Source: Chloroflexota bacterium
Lineage (GTDB): Bacteria > Chloroflexota > UBA6077 > FW602-bin22 > JAMCVK01
NCBI GenBank assembly: GCA_023475225.1
Contig: JAMCVK010000015.1
Location: 28,147 to 92,146, forward strand
Direction of reading: 5' to 3'
Length of the DNA stretch: 64,000 nucleotides
Below, in pieces: positions 53,202 to 61,337 of this stretch. A program made the position numbers and the translations under genes. The notes under the pieces were generated by a model, which was given only the letters and a program-made list of their open reading frames with translations, was not told the DNA's origin and did not search any database. Positions within the stretch are counted from its first letter, which is position 1. Every line of letters starts with the position of its first letter.

Positions 53202-54221
53202 ATGTCCTCTATCGTAACCGTAACTGAGGATTTTGCGGCTCTGAAAAGTGAATGGGATGAGCTTATGCGACGAAGCCGATGTGGGACCATTTTCTCCACC
53301 TGGGGCTGGCAAAGCATCTGGTGGGAGTGTCTCGGTGGAGGAGCTGAACCCTTCCTGCTGACTGTTCGGGAGGGAAAGGAACTCATCGGCATCGTGCCGC
53401 TAATGAAACATGCGGGATCACTCTACTTCATCGGTGGTACCGAGGTTTGCGATTATCTTGATATCGTAGCCTGTCCCGGCCGTGAGGGTGAGGTGTGGGG
53501 GGCAGCGCTTGATTACTTGTTACAGACCGACTGGCAACAGGTGAACCTGCATTGTCTGAGGGCCTCTTCGGCCACTCTCGCTTATCTCCCCACTTTGGCC
53601 AGGAGAAAGGGGCTGAAGGTCGAACAGCAAACGGTAGATGTCTGTCCGCATCTCGTGCTCCCTCCCAGCTGGGAGGAATTTCTTGCTTCCCTCAGCAAGA
53701 AGGATCGCCACGAGCTACGGCGCAAGATGCGCCGCTTGGAACGTAGTGGTGCGGTGCGCTGGTATGCCGTTCAGGAGAACGGCCGACTGGAGGCGGATAT
53801 GGATGATTTCATCCAACTGCATCGCCTTAGTCGTCCGGAGAAGGAGTCCTTTATGGATGCCCAGATGGAGGCTTTCTTCCGCAGGATCGCGGACTACTTC
53901 CTACCCCAGCGTCTGCTTAAGCTCTACTTTCTCGAGATTGGCGGTGGGCGTGTCGCCTCCTGCATCTGTCTGGAGCAGGGCGAGGAAATCTGGCTCTACA
54001 ACAGCGGTTTCGATCGGAACCACGCCTCCCTGAGTGTCGGCTTGCTCCTCAAAGTCTTCTGTGTCCAGGCGGCTATCGCCGCGGGTAAGAAGGGCTTCGA
54101 CTTTCTGAGGGGAGCCGAACCGTATAAATACGACCTGGGGGCCGTGGATAAGCCACTCTACAGGCTGCTCGTCTGGAGAGGTGAAGGCGATTCGCACCTA
54201 GGGGCTAGAACGGATGTATAG
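53202..54221 (+). CDS. GNAT/FemAB-like acyltransferase (CelD/BcsL type)
   Basis: 339 residues with two GNAT-like halves. 'FSTWGWQSIWWECLGGG' and 'PLMKHAGSLYFIGGTEVCDYLDIV' are in the first; 'SKKDRHELRRKMRRLERSG' is a basic linker; 'LYFLEIGGGRVASCICLEQGEEIWLYNSGFD' in outline and 'GKKGFDFLRGAEPYKYDLG' form the second. Relatives transfer acyl or aminoacyl groups to sugars or peptides. It overlaps the GT4 gene by eight bases, followed by an LmbE deacetylase, so it is probably part of the same small-molecule pathway. Confidence 0.83.
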   Translation: MSSIVTVTEDFAALKSEWDELMRRSRCGTIFSTWGWQSIWWECLGGGAEPFLLTVREGKELIGIVPLMKHAGSLYFIGGTEVCDYLDIVACPGREGEVWGAALDYLLQTDWQQVNLHCLRASSATLAYLPTLARRKGLKVEQQTVDVCPHLVLPPSWEEFLASLSKKDRHELRRKMRRLERSGAVRWYAVQENGRLEADMDDFIQLHRLSRPEKESFMDAQMEAFFRRIADYFLPQRLLKLYFLEIGGGRVASCICLEQGEEIWLYNSGFDRNHASLSVGLLLKVFCVQAAIAAGKKGFDFLRGAEPYKYDLGAVDKPLYRLLVWRGEGDSHLGARTDV

Positions 54222-55491
54222 GGTAGCTATGATCAGCGTCCACTCATGTCCCCTGGCCCGGCTGGGTGGTCAGGAAACTGGTGGGATGAACGTCTATATA
54301 CAGGAATTGAGTCGGGAATTGGGTAGGAGAGGTATAGCAGTAGATATCTTCACGCGCTGGACCAATCCCTCCGTGCCCAGCCTCGTCGGGTTAGGGCCAC
54401 AGGGGCGTGTGATCCACCTTAAAGCTGGAGAGGTGGGGCCGTTGCCCAAGAACGAGGTATTGCGGCATCTTCCCGAGTTTATCTGTAACATGAGGCGGTT
54501 CAAGGAGGAGCAGAACATCCACTATGATCTGCTCCACAGCCACTACTGGCTCAGTGGTTGGGTAGCCCGCTTCCTGCAGGAGCGCTGGTACCTGCCTCAC
54601 GTGACGATGTTTCATACCCTGGGCCAGCTCAAGAATCGCGCTCGACCGGCGGAGAACGAGAGTGCCCAGCGCATTAGCATCGAGCAAAAGATTATCGCTT
54701 CGGCCGATAGGATCATCGCCGCCACCACACAGGAAAAAGCAGCGATGATCGACCTTTACGGTGTGGAGCCAGAGCGCATCAGGGTCGTTCCCTGTGGGGT
54801 TGATTTACGGACCTTCCAGCCATCGGAGAAAGCAGTGGCCAGGAAGCAATTGGGGCTTGCTGACCAGCGTCTGGTACTTTTCGTTGGACGCGTCGAGCCG
54901 TTGAAGGGAGCAGATATTTTGATTCGGGCGATGTCTCACCTGGCCGGGATGAGGGGGTTACGCCTGCTCATCATCGGAGGTGATGGCCAGCAGAACGATC
55001 CCCAGATAGGCCGTTTGCGTTCCCTGGTCGCCAGGCTTGGGCTGGGGGAAAAGGTATCCTTTTTGGGTCCGATCGAGCAGGAGAGGCTACCCCTCTATTA
55101 TAGTGCGGCTGAGGTTTGTGTGGTCCCCTCCCATTATGAAAGCTTTTGTCTGGTCGCTCTGGAGGCGCTGGCTTGCGGCACGCCAGTGATCGCCTCCAGG
55201 GTTGGCGCTCTACCGAATATTATCCACCATAATGAGAACGGGCTGCTGGTTACGCAGCGTTCTCCTTCAGGCTTTGCGGAGGCGGTGCGCTCTCTTCTCG
55301 ACGGCCCCGTTCGGTGGGGAAGGTTAGCTCAAGCGGCGCGTCCTTCCGTTGAACACCTCACCTGGTCGGCAGTAGCTGACCAGATCATGCAGGTCTATAA
55401 TGAATTGATCATGGGGGCCCCCAAAGATTTGGCTCTATGTACAGATGATGCCGAGAAACAGAGGTATGGGGGCTTCTGTTGTCAGTGTTAG
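54214..55491 (+). CDS. GT4 glycosyltransferase, MshA-like
   Basis: 425 residues. The start 'ISVHSCPLARLGGQETGGMNVYIQELSREL' in outline has the GGMNVYxxEL nucleotide-sugar loop of MshA (UDP-GlcNAc:inositol-phosphate transferase) and relatives. The C-terminal domain has 'LVLFVGRVEPLKGADILIRAM' and 'PSHYESFCLVALEALACGTPV' with the EX7E acidic pair. The tail 'GGFCCQC' carries three Cys. An MshB-like deacetylase follows after 12 bases. Acceptor unknown. Confidence 0.88.
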   Translation: MYRVAMISVHSCPLARLGGQETGGMNVYIQELSRELGRRGIAVDIFTRWTNPSVPSLVGLGPQGRVIHLKAGEVGPLPKNEVLRHLPEFICNMRRFKEEQNIHYDLLHSHYWLSGWVARFLQERWYLPHVTMFHTLGQLKNRARPAENESAQRISIEQKIIASADRIIAATTQEKAAMIDLYGVEPERIRVVPCGVDLRTFQPSEKAVARKQLGLADQRLVLFVGRVEPLKGADILIRAMSHLAGMRGLRLLIIGGDGQQNDPQIGRLRSLVARLGLGEKVSFLGPIEQERLPLYYSAAEVCVVPSHYESFCLVALEALACGTPVIASRVGALPNIIHHNENGLLVTQRSPSGFAEAVRSLLDGPVRWGRLAQAARPSVEHLTWSAVADQIMQVYNELIMGAPKDLALCTDDAEKQRYGGFCCQC

Positions 55492-55503
55492 GAGTGGTGG
55501 CAG

Positions 55504-56187
55504 ATGGATATACCCAAGAAGGTTTTAGTAATCGTCGCTCACCCTGACGATGCCGAGTTTGGCTGTGCTGGGACGCTGGCCAAGTGGATAAACGAGGGGA
55601 GCGAGGTTCATTATATTCTGTGCAGTAGTGGGGATAAGGGGATCAACAACGGTGATATAAACGCGGCAGAGCTGGCCCTCCTGCGTGAACAGGAGCAAGA
55701 GGCGGCAGCGGCAGTGTTGGGGGTGAAGGGCTGCACTTTCTTGCGGCATAAGGACGCGGAGATAGAGGTGAACCTGTCCTTACGGGCAGAATTAGTGCGG
55801 CTGATTCGCCAGCATCGCCCGGAGGCTGTGATGACCCACGATCCGTGGTTGCACTATCAGCTCCATCCAGACCACCGCGCTGTCGGCTTTGTAGCCGTTG
55901 ATGCCGTTGCCTCAGCCCGCGATCGACTCTTTCATCTGGAGCAGCTGGTGGACGGTTTGGGTGTGCATCGGACCAAGGAGATTTATCTCTTCCGCCCTCA
56001 GGAGCCCAATTTATGGGTGGATATCACTACTACCATTGAGAAGAAGATCGCCGCCTTGAGCAAGCACCAGAGCCAGCTCTCCCATATCGAGGGATTAGAG
56101 GAGCGAGTGCAGCGCTGGTCCGCGCTTATGGGTGAGGAGAAGGGTATGCCTTTGGCCGAAGCGTTCAGACGGATGGAGCTTTTCTAA
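55504..56187 (+). CDS. PIG-L/LmbE-family deacetylase (MshB/BshB-like)
   Basis: 227 residues. 'VIVAHPDDAEFGCAGTLAKW' carries the HPDD zinc-binding motif and catalytic Asp; 'HYQLHPDHRAVGFVAVDAV' has the third zinc His. Family members remove an N-acetyl group from GlcNAc conjugates. Adjacent MshA-like and acyltransferase genes fit a mycothiol/bacillithiol-type route, but no MshC/BshC-type ligase is in the window. Confidence 0.92.
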   Translation: MDIPKKVLVIVAHPDDAEFGCAGTLAKWINEGSEVHYILCSSGDKGINNGDINAAELALLREQEQEAAAAVLGVKGCTFLRHKDAEIEVNLSLRAELVRLIRQHRPEAVMTHDPWLHYQLHPDHRAVGFVAVDAVASARDRLFHLEQLVDGLGVHRTKEIYLFRPQEPNLWVDITTTIEKKIAALSKHQSQLSHIEGLEERVQRWSALMGEEKGMPLAEAFRRMELF

Positions 56188-56204
56188 AAGGCGATAGGAG
56201 AGAG

Positions 56205-56984
56205 ATGTATCCAGAGCTTCTTCATCTTGGGGGCTTAACCATTCGTTCCTATACCCTGATGATTGAGATCGGCTTAATCGTCGGTCTCCTGGTAGCATAT
56301 AAAGAGGCCAGGCGTCTCGGTTTCACCGCCGAGCAGTTCATCGACCTGGCCATCTGGGTGGTGGTGGCGGCGGTGGTCGGCACGCGTTTATACTATGTAG
56401 CCATCAACTGGCCAGAATTCGAACATGACTGGTGGGGGATCATTCGCACCTGGGAAGGGGGATTGGTCTTCCATGGAGCCCTCCTGGGTGGTCTGCTGGC
56501 GGCCATCATCTACGTTCATACACATCGCCTGCCTTTTTGGCCGGTGGCCGATTTTGCTGCCCCGGGGCTCATCCTTGGACAAGCCATCGGCCGTATAGGT
56601 TGTTTCTTAAATGGCTGTTGTTATGGCGTCGCTACTACCTTGCCCTGGGGTGTCACCTTCCCATGGAATGCGGGGGAGAGGCTGCAACCGACACAACTGT
56701 ATGAGTCGGCGGCCAATTTCGGCATCTTCGCCATTCTCTGGGGCCTGCGCAAAAACAAACCGTGGGATGGTTTCCTCTTCGTCTCTTATCTCATCCTTTA
56801 CTCCAGCGTCCGTTTCACCCTCGAGTTTGTGAGGGGCGATCCAGCCCAGGTCTTCGATTCTCTCCGGCTGGCCCAATGGGTCAGTCTGGCCCTTCTAATC
56901 CTCGGCATTGGGCTGGGTCTCTACCGACGGAGCAAGGCCGCCGCCCTGAGGGAGGCCAGCGAGGGTGTCTCTAAGTCGAGCTGA
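56205..56984 (+). CDS. lgt: Prolipoprotein diacylglyceryl transferase
   Basis: 259 residues, about seven membrane segments. 'GGLVFHGALLGGLLAA' and the Lgt signature 'GQAIGRIGCFLNGCCYGVATTLPWGV' in outline (Arg and Asn of the signature present), then 'YESAANF' and 'FVRGD'. Attaches diacylglycerol to the lipobox Cys, e.g. of the BMP lipoprotein here. Its RBS is AGGAGAG. Confidence 0.95.
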   Translation: MYPELLHLGGLTIRSYTLMIEIGLIVGLLVAYKEARRLGFTAEQFIDLAIWVVVAAVVGTRLYYVAINWPEFEHDWWGIIRTWEGGLVFHGALLGGLLAAIIYVHTHRLPFWPVADFAAPGLILGQAIGRIGCFLNGCCYGVATTLPWGVTFPWNAGERLQPTQLYESAANFGIFAILWGLRKNKPWDGFLFVSYLILYSSVRFTLEFVRGDPAQVFDSLRLAQWVSLALLILGIGLGLYRRSKAAALREASEGVSKSS

Positions 56985-57038
56985 ACCAAGCGCCTATCAG
57001 ACTGCTACTTCGGCTGCCGACTTCGTATAGCTTGATAT

Positions 57039-57092
57039 GTTAGCTGAAATCGCTCTTTTTGAACCATGGACTCTATTTTATGCTAAACTAAT
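57039..57092. repeat. Direct repeat, left copy flanking the restriction-modification unit
   Basis: Identical to 58820-58873 over 49 bases, then one mismatch and TAAT. It holds a promoter-like TTGAAC (57059-57064), a 16-base spacer and TATGCT (57081-57086 region), possibly driving the methylase. Confidence 0.88.
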
Positions 57093-57095
57093 GTT

Positions 57096-58184
57096 GTGAT
57101 CCAAACCGCCTTAAAATCAAATTCAATGGATTTCCTAGCAAGGATTTTGGGGAAGGATGAACTGGCGAGGTTACCCCTGATCGCTGAAGGAATCTTTAAA
57201 GCTTTTGGAAACCCAGAGGAGAATCCTATGGACAAAGTGAGAATCACTTCAGAATTTGACCGGACGGCGGATTTGATCCTGTTTGAGGGTGATTGTCTTG
57301 GCTTGCTTCCCCAGATTCCTGCGGGGTTCGTCAAGTTGGTTGTTACCTCCCCACCGTACAATCTGGGCAAGCCTTACGAAAGTCGTCTGAGCCTGGATGA
57401 ATACCTTGCCCAACAGCGCAGGGTTATCGAAGAGTGCGTGCGAGTGTTAGAGGATCGAGGAAGCATTTGCTGGCAAGTCGGCAACTATGTTGATAACAGC
57501 GAGATCATTCCTCTTGATATCGTTATATATCCGATCTTCGCCTCGTTGGGGTTACATTTGCGCAATCGCATTGTGTGGCATTTTGGGCATGGCCTACACG
57601 CCTCTAAACGGTTTTCCGGTCGGTACGAAGTCATTCTATGGTTTACCAAAGGCAACGAATACACCTTCGATCTGGATGCTGTCCGTGTGCCCCAGAAGTA
57701 TCCTAAGAAAAAGTACTTCAAGGGGCCGAAAAGGGGAGAGATTAGTGGCAACCCTTTGGGCAAGAATCCCAGCGATGTTTGGGAAATACCCAATGTGAAA
57801 GCGAACCACGTGGAAAAGACCATCCACCCGTGCCAGTTCCCAGTCGAATTGATTGAGCGTCTGGTACTCTCAATGACCGATGAGGGCGATTGGGTGTTAG
57901 ACCCATTTATGGGCGTGGGCACGTCAGCGGTTGCAGCCTTGATGCACAACCGAAAAGCCATCGGTGCCGAAATTATGCCTGAATATGTGCAAATTGCGAG
58001 AGAGCGTATTCAGCTAGCAGAGAAGGGGGTGTTGCGCATCCGGCCGATGGAAAGGTCGGTTTACGACCCTGACATGCCTGAGGCAAGCATCCCACCGAAG
58101 TTTGTACATCTGGGGCTCGCCCCACTTCAGCCCCAGTTATTCGAGCAGCATACACCGTACACCGCCGAGGAGCAGGAAGAATGA
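57096..58184 (+). CDS. Site-specific DNA methyltransferase, beta-class (N4-cytosine or N6-adenine)
   Basis: Up to 362 residues. Catalytic motif 'VVTSPPYNLGKPY' (TSPPY; typical of N4-cytosine enzymes) near residue 84 comes before the SAM motif 'DPFMGVGTSAVAALMHNRKAIGAEI' (~268), the beta-class order. Start codons: GTG 57096 (almost at the predicted transcription start), ATG 57126, or ATG 57228 with strong AGAGGAG (57215-57221). The partner endonuclease overlaps its stop (ATGA). AT-richer than its neighbours. Confidence 0.88.
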   Translation: MIQTALKSNSMDFLARILGKDELARLPLIAEGIFKAFGNPEENPMDKVRITSEFDRTADLILFEGDCLGLLPQIPAGFVKLVVTSPPYNLGKPYESRLSLDEYLAQQRRVIEECVRVLEDRGSICWQVGNYVDNSEIIPLDIVIYPIFASLGLHLRNRIVWHFGHGLHASKRFSGRYEVILWFTKGNEYTFDLDAVRVPQKYPKKKYFKGPKRGEISGNPLGKNPSDVWEIPNVKANHVEKTIHPCQFPVELIERLVLSMTDEGDWVLDPFMGVGTSAVAALMHNRKAIGAEIMPEYVQIARERIQLAEKGVLRIRPMERSVYDPDMPEASIPPKFVHLGLAPLQPQLFEQHTPYTAEEQEE

Positions 58185-58735
58185 AAATCGTGTACGAGTA
58201 TTCACACCTGGGTGGTGCAGAAATCTTGCAAGTGCGCTATCCAGAGTGTGAACGTGAGATTTGCAAAATCATCGCAGGCGTAGCAGCGAAAAGAACCAAG
58301 GTCAGCAAAGAGAAAACGATGCGAGGAAGAGAGCTGTTCTCGCCCAAAGAGATGAACCAGCAATTTCGCGAGGCATTCACAGCTAAGGGGTATACCGAGT
58401 TGCGCGATACCTACACGATCACCATACCTAACAGCGATGCGACTATCCCAGGTGCGTTCAAGCAGATTGACTTTGTGAAAGGCAAGGTGCTGGTTGAGGT
58501 GCAGTTCGGCAAGTATGCCTTTATGTTCTACGATATGGCTAAGTTCCAGTACTTCTTCAACGAGAACAAGGCCGACGTAGGCGTCGAAATCGTGCCCTGC
58601 CACGCGCTGCACAAGCAAATGTCTACTGGCGTATCCTATGGAGAACAATTAGTATATGACATTGAGCGACTAAAACGACATTTTCCTGCCGTCCCGATCA
58701 AGGTGATTTTAATTGACGTAGATGAACCTGATTAA
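58181..58735 (+). CDS. BglII/BstYI-like type II restriction endonuclease
   Basis: 184 residues. 'YSHLGGAEILQVRYP' start, 'SKEKTMRGRELFSPKEMNQQFRE', and the catalytic core 'FKQIDFVKGKVLVEVQFGKYAF', with Asp, Glu and Gln arranged as in BglII (D..ExQ). 'VGVEIVPCHALHKQMSTGVSYGEQLV' in outline matches BstYI-like proteins. BglII cuts A/GATCT and BstYI R/GATCY, so a GATC-cored site is inferred, not shown. The cognate methylase is upstream with an ATGA overlap. Confidence 0.87.
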   Translation: MKIVYEYSHLGGAEILQVRYPECEREICKIIAGVAAKRTKVSKEKTMRGRELFSPKEMNQQFREAFTAKGYTELRDTYTITIPNSDATIPGAFKQIDFVKGKVLVEVQFGKYAFMFYDMAKFQYFFNENKADVGVEIVPCHALHKQMSTGVSYGEQLVYDIERLKRHFPAVPIKVILIDVDEPD

Positions 58736-58783
58736 GGCGCTGCTGCTTCAGATAACAGATGGTTTACATTTAGGGCTAAAGCC

Positions 58784-58803
58784 ATATCCGCCTGTGGCGG
58801 ATG
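58784..58803. terminator. Hairpin after the endonuclease gene
   Basis: ATCCGCC-TGT-GGCGGAT within 58784-58803, no T-run. It may end the R-M transcript before the second promoter copy. Confidence 0.5.
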
Positions 58804-58819
58804 TCGTTCATCACTCAAC

Positions 58820-58873
58820 GTTAGCTGAAATCGCTCTTTTTGAACCATGGACTCTATTTTATGCTAAAATAAT
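58820..58873. repeat. Direct repeat, right copy, with promoter for the metallopeptidase gene
   Basis: Second copy of 57039-57092. The promoter-like TTGAAC and TATGCT lie ~90 bases upstream of the metallopeptidase ATG, so this is probably the original promoter position. Confidence 0.85.
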
Positions 58874-58955
58874 ATAAAACTCCTCTACGAAAGGGGAAGA
58901 TTAGAGGTGGAGAAGCGTTTCTGAACGCTCTCCAGGGACATAGGAGGTAAGAGAT

Positions 58956-59663
58956 ATGTTTTGGCCCTATTACTTCATTGATCCTCTGTGGATAATCGTT
59001 TCCCTGCCCGCCTTGTTACTGATGCTATACGCCCAGTTCAAAGTGCGTGGTGCCTATAGCAAGTATTCGCAGGTGCCGAATATGCAGGGGATGAGCGGTG
59101 CCCAGGCGGCCCGCCGGCTTCTCGATGCGGCCGGTCTCACTTATGTACCGATCGAGGTCACCCCAGGCGAACTGAGTGATCATTACGATCCGCGGGCTAA
59201 AGTCTTGCGGTTGTCGCCATCTGTGTACCGGAGTGCGTCGGTGGCTGCGCTGGGAATCACGGCCCACGAGGTTGGGCATGCCCTGCAGGACAAAGTGGGC
59301 TATGTACCGCTCCGTGTACGGTCCGGCTTGGTGCCGGTAGCTAACATTGGGTCGTGGTTGGGATACATCTTCGTCATCTTAGGGTTCATTGCCCAGGCGA
59401 GTGGACTGATCTGGCTGGGGATCGCCCTCTTCTCAGGTGCGGTGGTCTTTGCCCTGATCACTCTACCCGTGGAGTACAACGCCAGTGGGCGTGCTCTCCA
59501 GCTGCTGCGGACGAATGGCATGGTGAGTACAGCCGAGTTGCAGGGCACTCAAGCCGTGCTGAATGCGGCGGCGCTCACTTACGTGGCCGCCCTGCTCCAG
59601 GCCATCGGACAGCTGCTCTACTGGGTGCTGCTGGCCGTGGGCATGGGCCGACGTCAAGACTAG
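58956..59663 (+). CDS. Zinc metallopeptidase, YugP family
   Basis: 235 residues. 'SAAQAARRLLDAAGL'-like start ('GAQAARRLLDAAGLTYVPIEV'), zinc motif 'ITAHEVGHALQDKVGY' (HExxH, ~residues 108-112), then three or four membrane helices and 'LPVEYNASGRALQLL', all as in YugP-type membrane peptidases. Substrate unknown. It stands alone after the R-M unit; the RBS is AGGAGG. Confidence 0.92.
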   Translation: MFWPYYFIDPLWIIVSLPALLLMLYAQFKVRGAYSKYSQVPNMQGMSGAQAARRLLDAAGLTYVPIEVTPGELSDHYDPRAKVLRLSPSVYRSASVAALGITAHEVGHALQDKVGYVPLRVRSGLVPVANIGSWLGYIFVILGFIAQASGLIWLGIALFSGAVVFALITLPVEYNASGRALQLLRTNGMVSTAELQGTQAVLNAAALTYVAALLQAIGQLLYWVLLAVGMGRRQD

Positions 59664-59671
59664 ACGTAGAG

Positions 59672-59988
59672 ACCGGCGACCAAGGGGGTTTCAAGGGGGC
59701 GCAGCCCCTTTGGCAGGGGTCTCTCAAATGTGCCCCACTAAGATTGTATCGGCATGCGGTCAAAGGTCAGGTCCCCTTCCCCTGCTGGATGGGGTAGTCC
59801 AGAAGGGGAGCACCCCTTCTGGGAAGGTTCTAGGGCTCTGCCCTAGCCTCTTTCCCCCCTCTCCCACTTTGTGGGAGAGGGGGTCAGGGGGTGAGGGCAC
59901 CCTCACAAAAAAGCCCGCAGGGATACCTTGAATCTGCCGAAGGCGGATTTAGGGGAGATATTCAACGCTCTCGGCGTAGATTCTGAGC
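59672..59988. repeat. Family A repeat (A6) nested inside a family B repeat (B3)
   Basis: B head at 59672-59734 (GACCAAGGGGGTTTCAAGGGG..AATGTGCCCC), full A copy at 59791-59897 (TAGTCCAGAAGGGG..CTAGGGCTCTGCCCTAG..CCCCCTCTCCCAC stem, TCAGGGGGTGAGGG), then B tail at 59906-59988 (AAAAAAGCCCGCAGGG..GGGAGATATTCAAC..CTCTCGGC). B4 is continuous over the same junction, so A6 was inserted later. No gene in this gap. Confidence 0.78.
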
Positions 59989-59998
59989 AATAACAAGG

Positions 59999-60030
59999 AA
60001 GGGGGAGCCCCCGGGGGCTCCCCCTTTATA
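59999..60030. terminator. Palindromic terminator-like hairpin upstream of larA
   Basis: Perfect palindrome AAGGGGGAGCCCCC/GGGGGCTCCCCCTT (59999-60026) with a short TTTATA. It could end transcripts from the metallopeptidase gene. Confidence 0.65.
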
Positions 60031-60041
60031 AGGAGAAGAGA

Positions 60042-61337
60042 ATGGGCGAGACCTATGCCGTGCCCTATGGCAAAGGTGTTCTAGAGTTCGATCTACCCTC
60101 TGGCATGCGCGGCACCCTGCTTAAGTCACGGTCGCTTCCCCCCGTGTACGATCTGGATGCGGCCATTCGGGAGGCTTTAGAGAATCCGCTGAACTCACCC
60201 CGTCTGCGCGACCTGGCTAAGCGGGGTGATCGTGTCTGCTTGGTTATCACTGACGCTACCCGAGACTGTCCTGACGTCCATCTGGTTCCAGCCCTCTTGA
60301 CTGAGCTGTACCAGGCCGGAGTGCGAGACAGCGATATCACGGTGGTCTTCGGCCTGGGCATGCACCGACCGACTACCCCTGAGGAGCGGCGCCAGAAGCT
60401 GGGCGAGGATCTGTCCTGTTGTCTGCGCCTGATCGATCCCGACCAATCTGATCCAGAGCAGTGGGTGGATCTTGGCCACACCAGGTCGGGCGTGCCTATT
60501 GTGTTAAATTCACACGTCTTGCAGGCGGATCTAGTGATCGCCACAGGCATCGTTGAACCGCATCTCTACGCCGGCTACAGCGGTGGGCGTAAGACGGTAG
60601 GCATCGGCACAGCCGCTGAACGCACCATTGAACACCTCCATAGCGTGCACATGCTCGAGCACCCCGGGACACGTCTGGGGGTGATCGAGGGTAACCCTTT
60701 CCATGAGGCGGTCACGAAGATCGCTCAGGCTGCCAGCCTGCGTTTCATCATCAACGTGGTGGTGAATGAGGCAAAGGAGGTTGTGGCGGTCAAGGCGGGC
60801 AAGCCAGAGGATGTTTTCGCTTGCTTGGTTGAGGTGGCTAAGGACCTCTATACAGTCCCCATTCTGAAGAGCTTCGATATCGTCGTGGCCGGTGTGGGTT
60901 ATCCCAAAGATAGCAACCTCTACCAGGCCAGCCGTGCCCCTAGCTACCTCATCTTCGCTCCCCAGCCTGTCGTACGGAAGGGAGGGGTAATTATCGTCCC
61001 GGCGCCCTGTCCGGAGGGAGTAGGGGATGGTATAGGAGAGCGACGGTTCTATGAGCTGATGAAGGGTACGCCCGATCTGAGCGCGATCATCGCCAATGCC
61101 CATCGCTATGGCTATAAGGCGGGGGAGCAGCGGGCCTTCGTGATGGCTAAAGTGCTGCAACATTGCGCCGTAATCTTCGCCGGGACCACCTGTCCGGACG
61201 TGGTACGTCATCTGCATATGATTCCAGCCGCAGATATGCAAGAGGCCTTCGAGGTGGCCCAGCGCCTGGTGGGTTCTGCGGCTGAAGTGCTAATCGTCCC
61301 TCATGCTCTAATGACCCTGCCGGTCATCTCTCCTTGA
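60042..61337 (+). CDS. larA: Nickel-pincer lactate racemase family protein (LarA-like)
   Basis: 431 residues, RBS AAGGAGAAGAG. N-terminal domain has 'VITDATRDCP' and 'GLGMHRPTTPEE' with the catalytic His (~residue 108). 'EPHLYAGYSGGRKTVGIG' holds the cofactor-linking Lys, and 'HSVHMLEHPGTRLGVIEGNPFHE' in outline the second catalytic and nickel His. LarA racemises lactate; relatives use other 2-hydroxyacids, so the substrate is uncertain. LarE is at 41927. It converges with rlmN, overlapping by 30 bases. Confidence 0.87.
   Translation: MGETYAVPYGKGVLEFDLPSGMRGTLLKSRSLPPVYDLDAAIREALENPLNSPRLRDLAKRGDRVCLVITDATRDCPDVHLVPALLTELYQAGVRDSDITVVFGLGMHRPTTPEERRQKLGEDLSCCLRLIDPDQSDPEQWVDLGHTRSGVPIVLNSHVLQADLVIATGIVEPHLYAGYSGGRKTVGIGTAAERTIEHLHSVHMLEHPGTRLGVIEGNPFHEAVTKIAQAASLRFIINVVVNEAKEVVAVKAGKPEDVFACLVEVAKDLYTVPILKSFDIVVAGVGYPKDSNLYQASRAPSYLIFAPQPVVRKGGVIIVPAPCPEGVGDGIGERRFYELMKGTPDLSAIIANAHRYGYKAGEQRAFVMAKVLQHCAVIFAGTTCPDVVRHLHMIPAADMQEAFEVAQRLVGSAAEVLIVPHALMTLPVISP

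Noticed and set aside
60531..61241. 236-codon minus-strand frame
   Set aside because: Shadow of larA.
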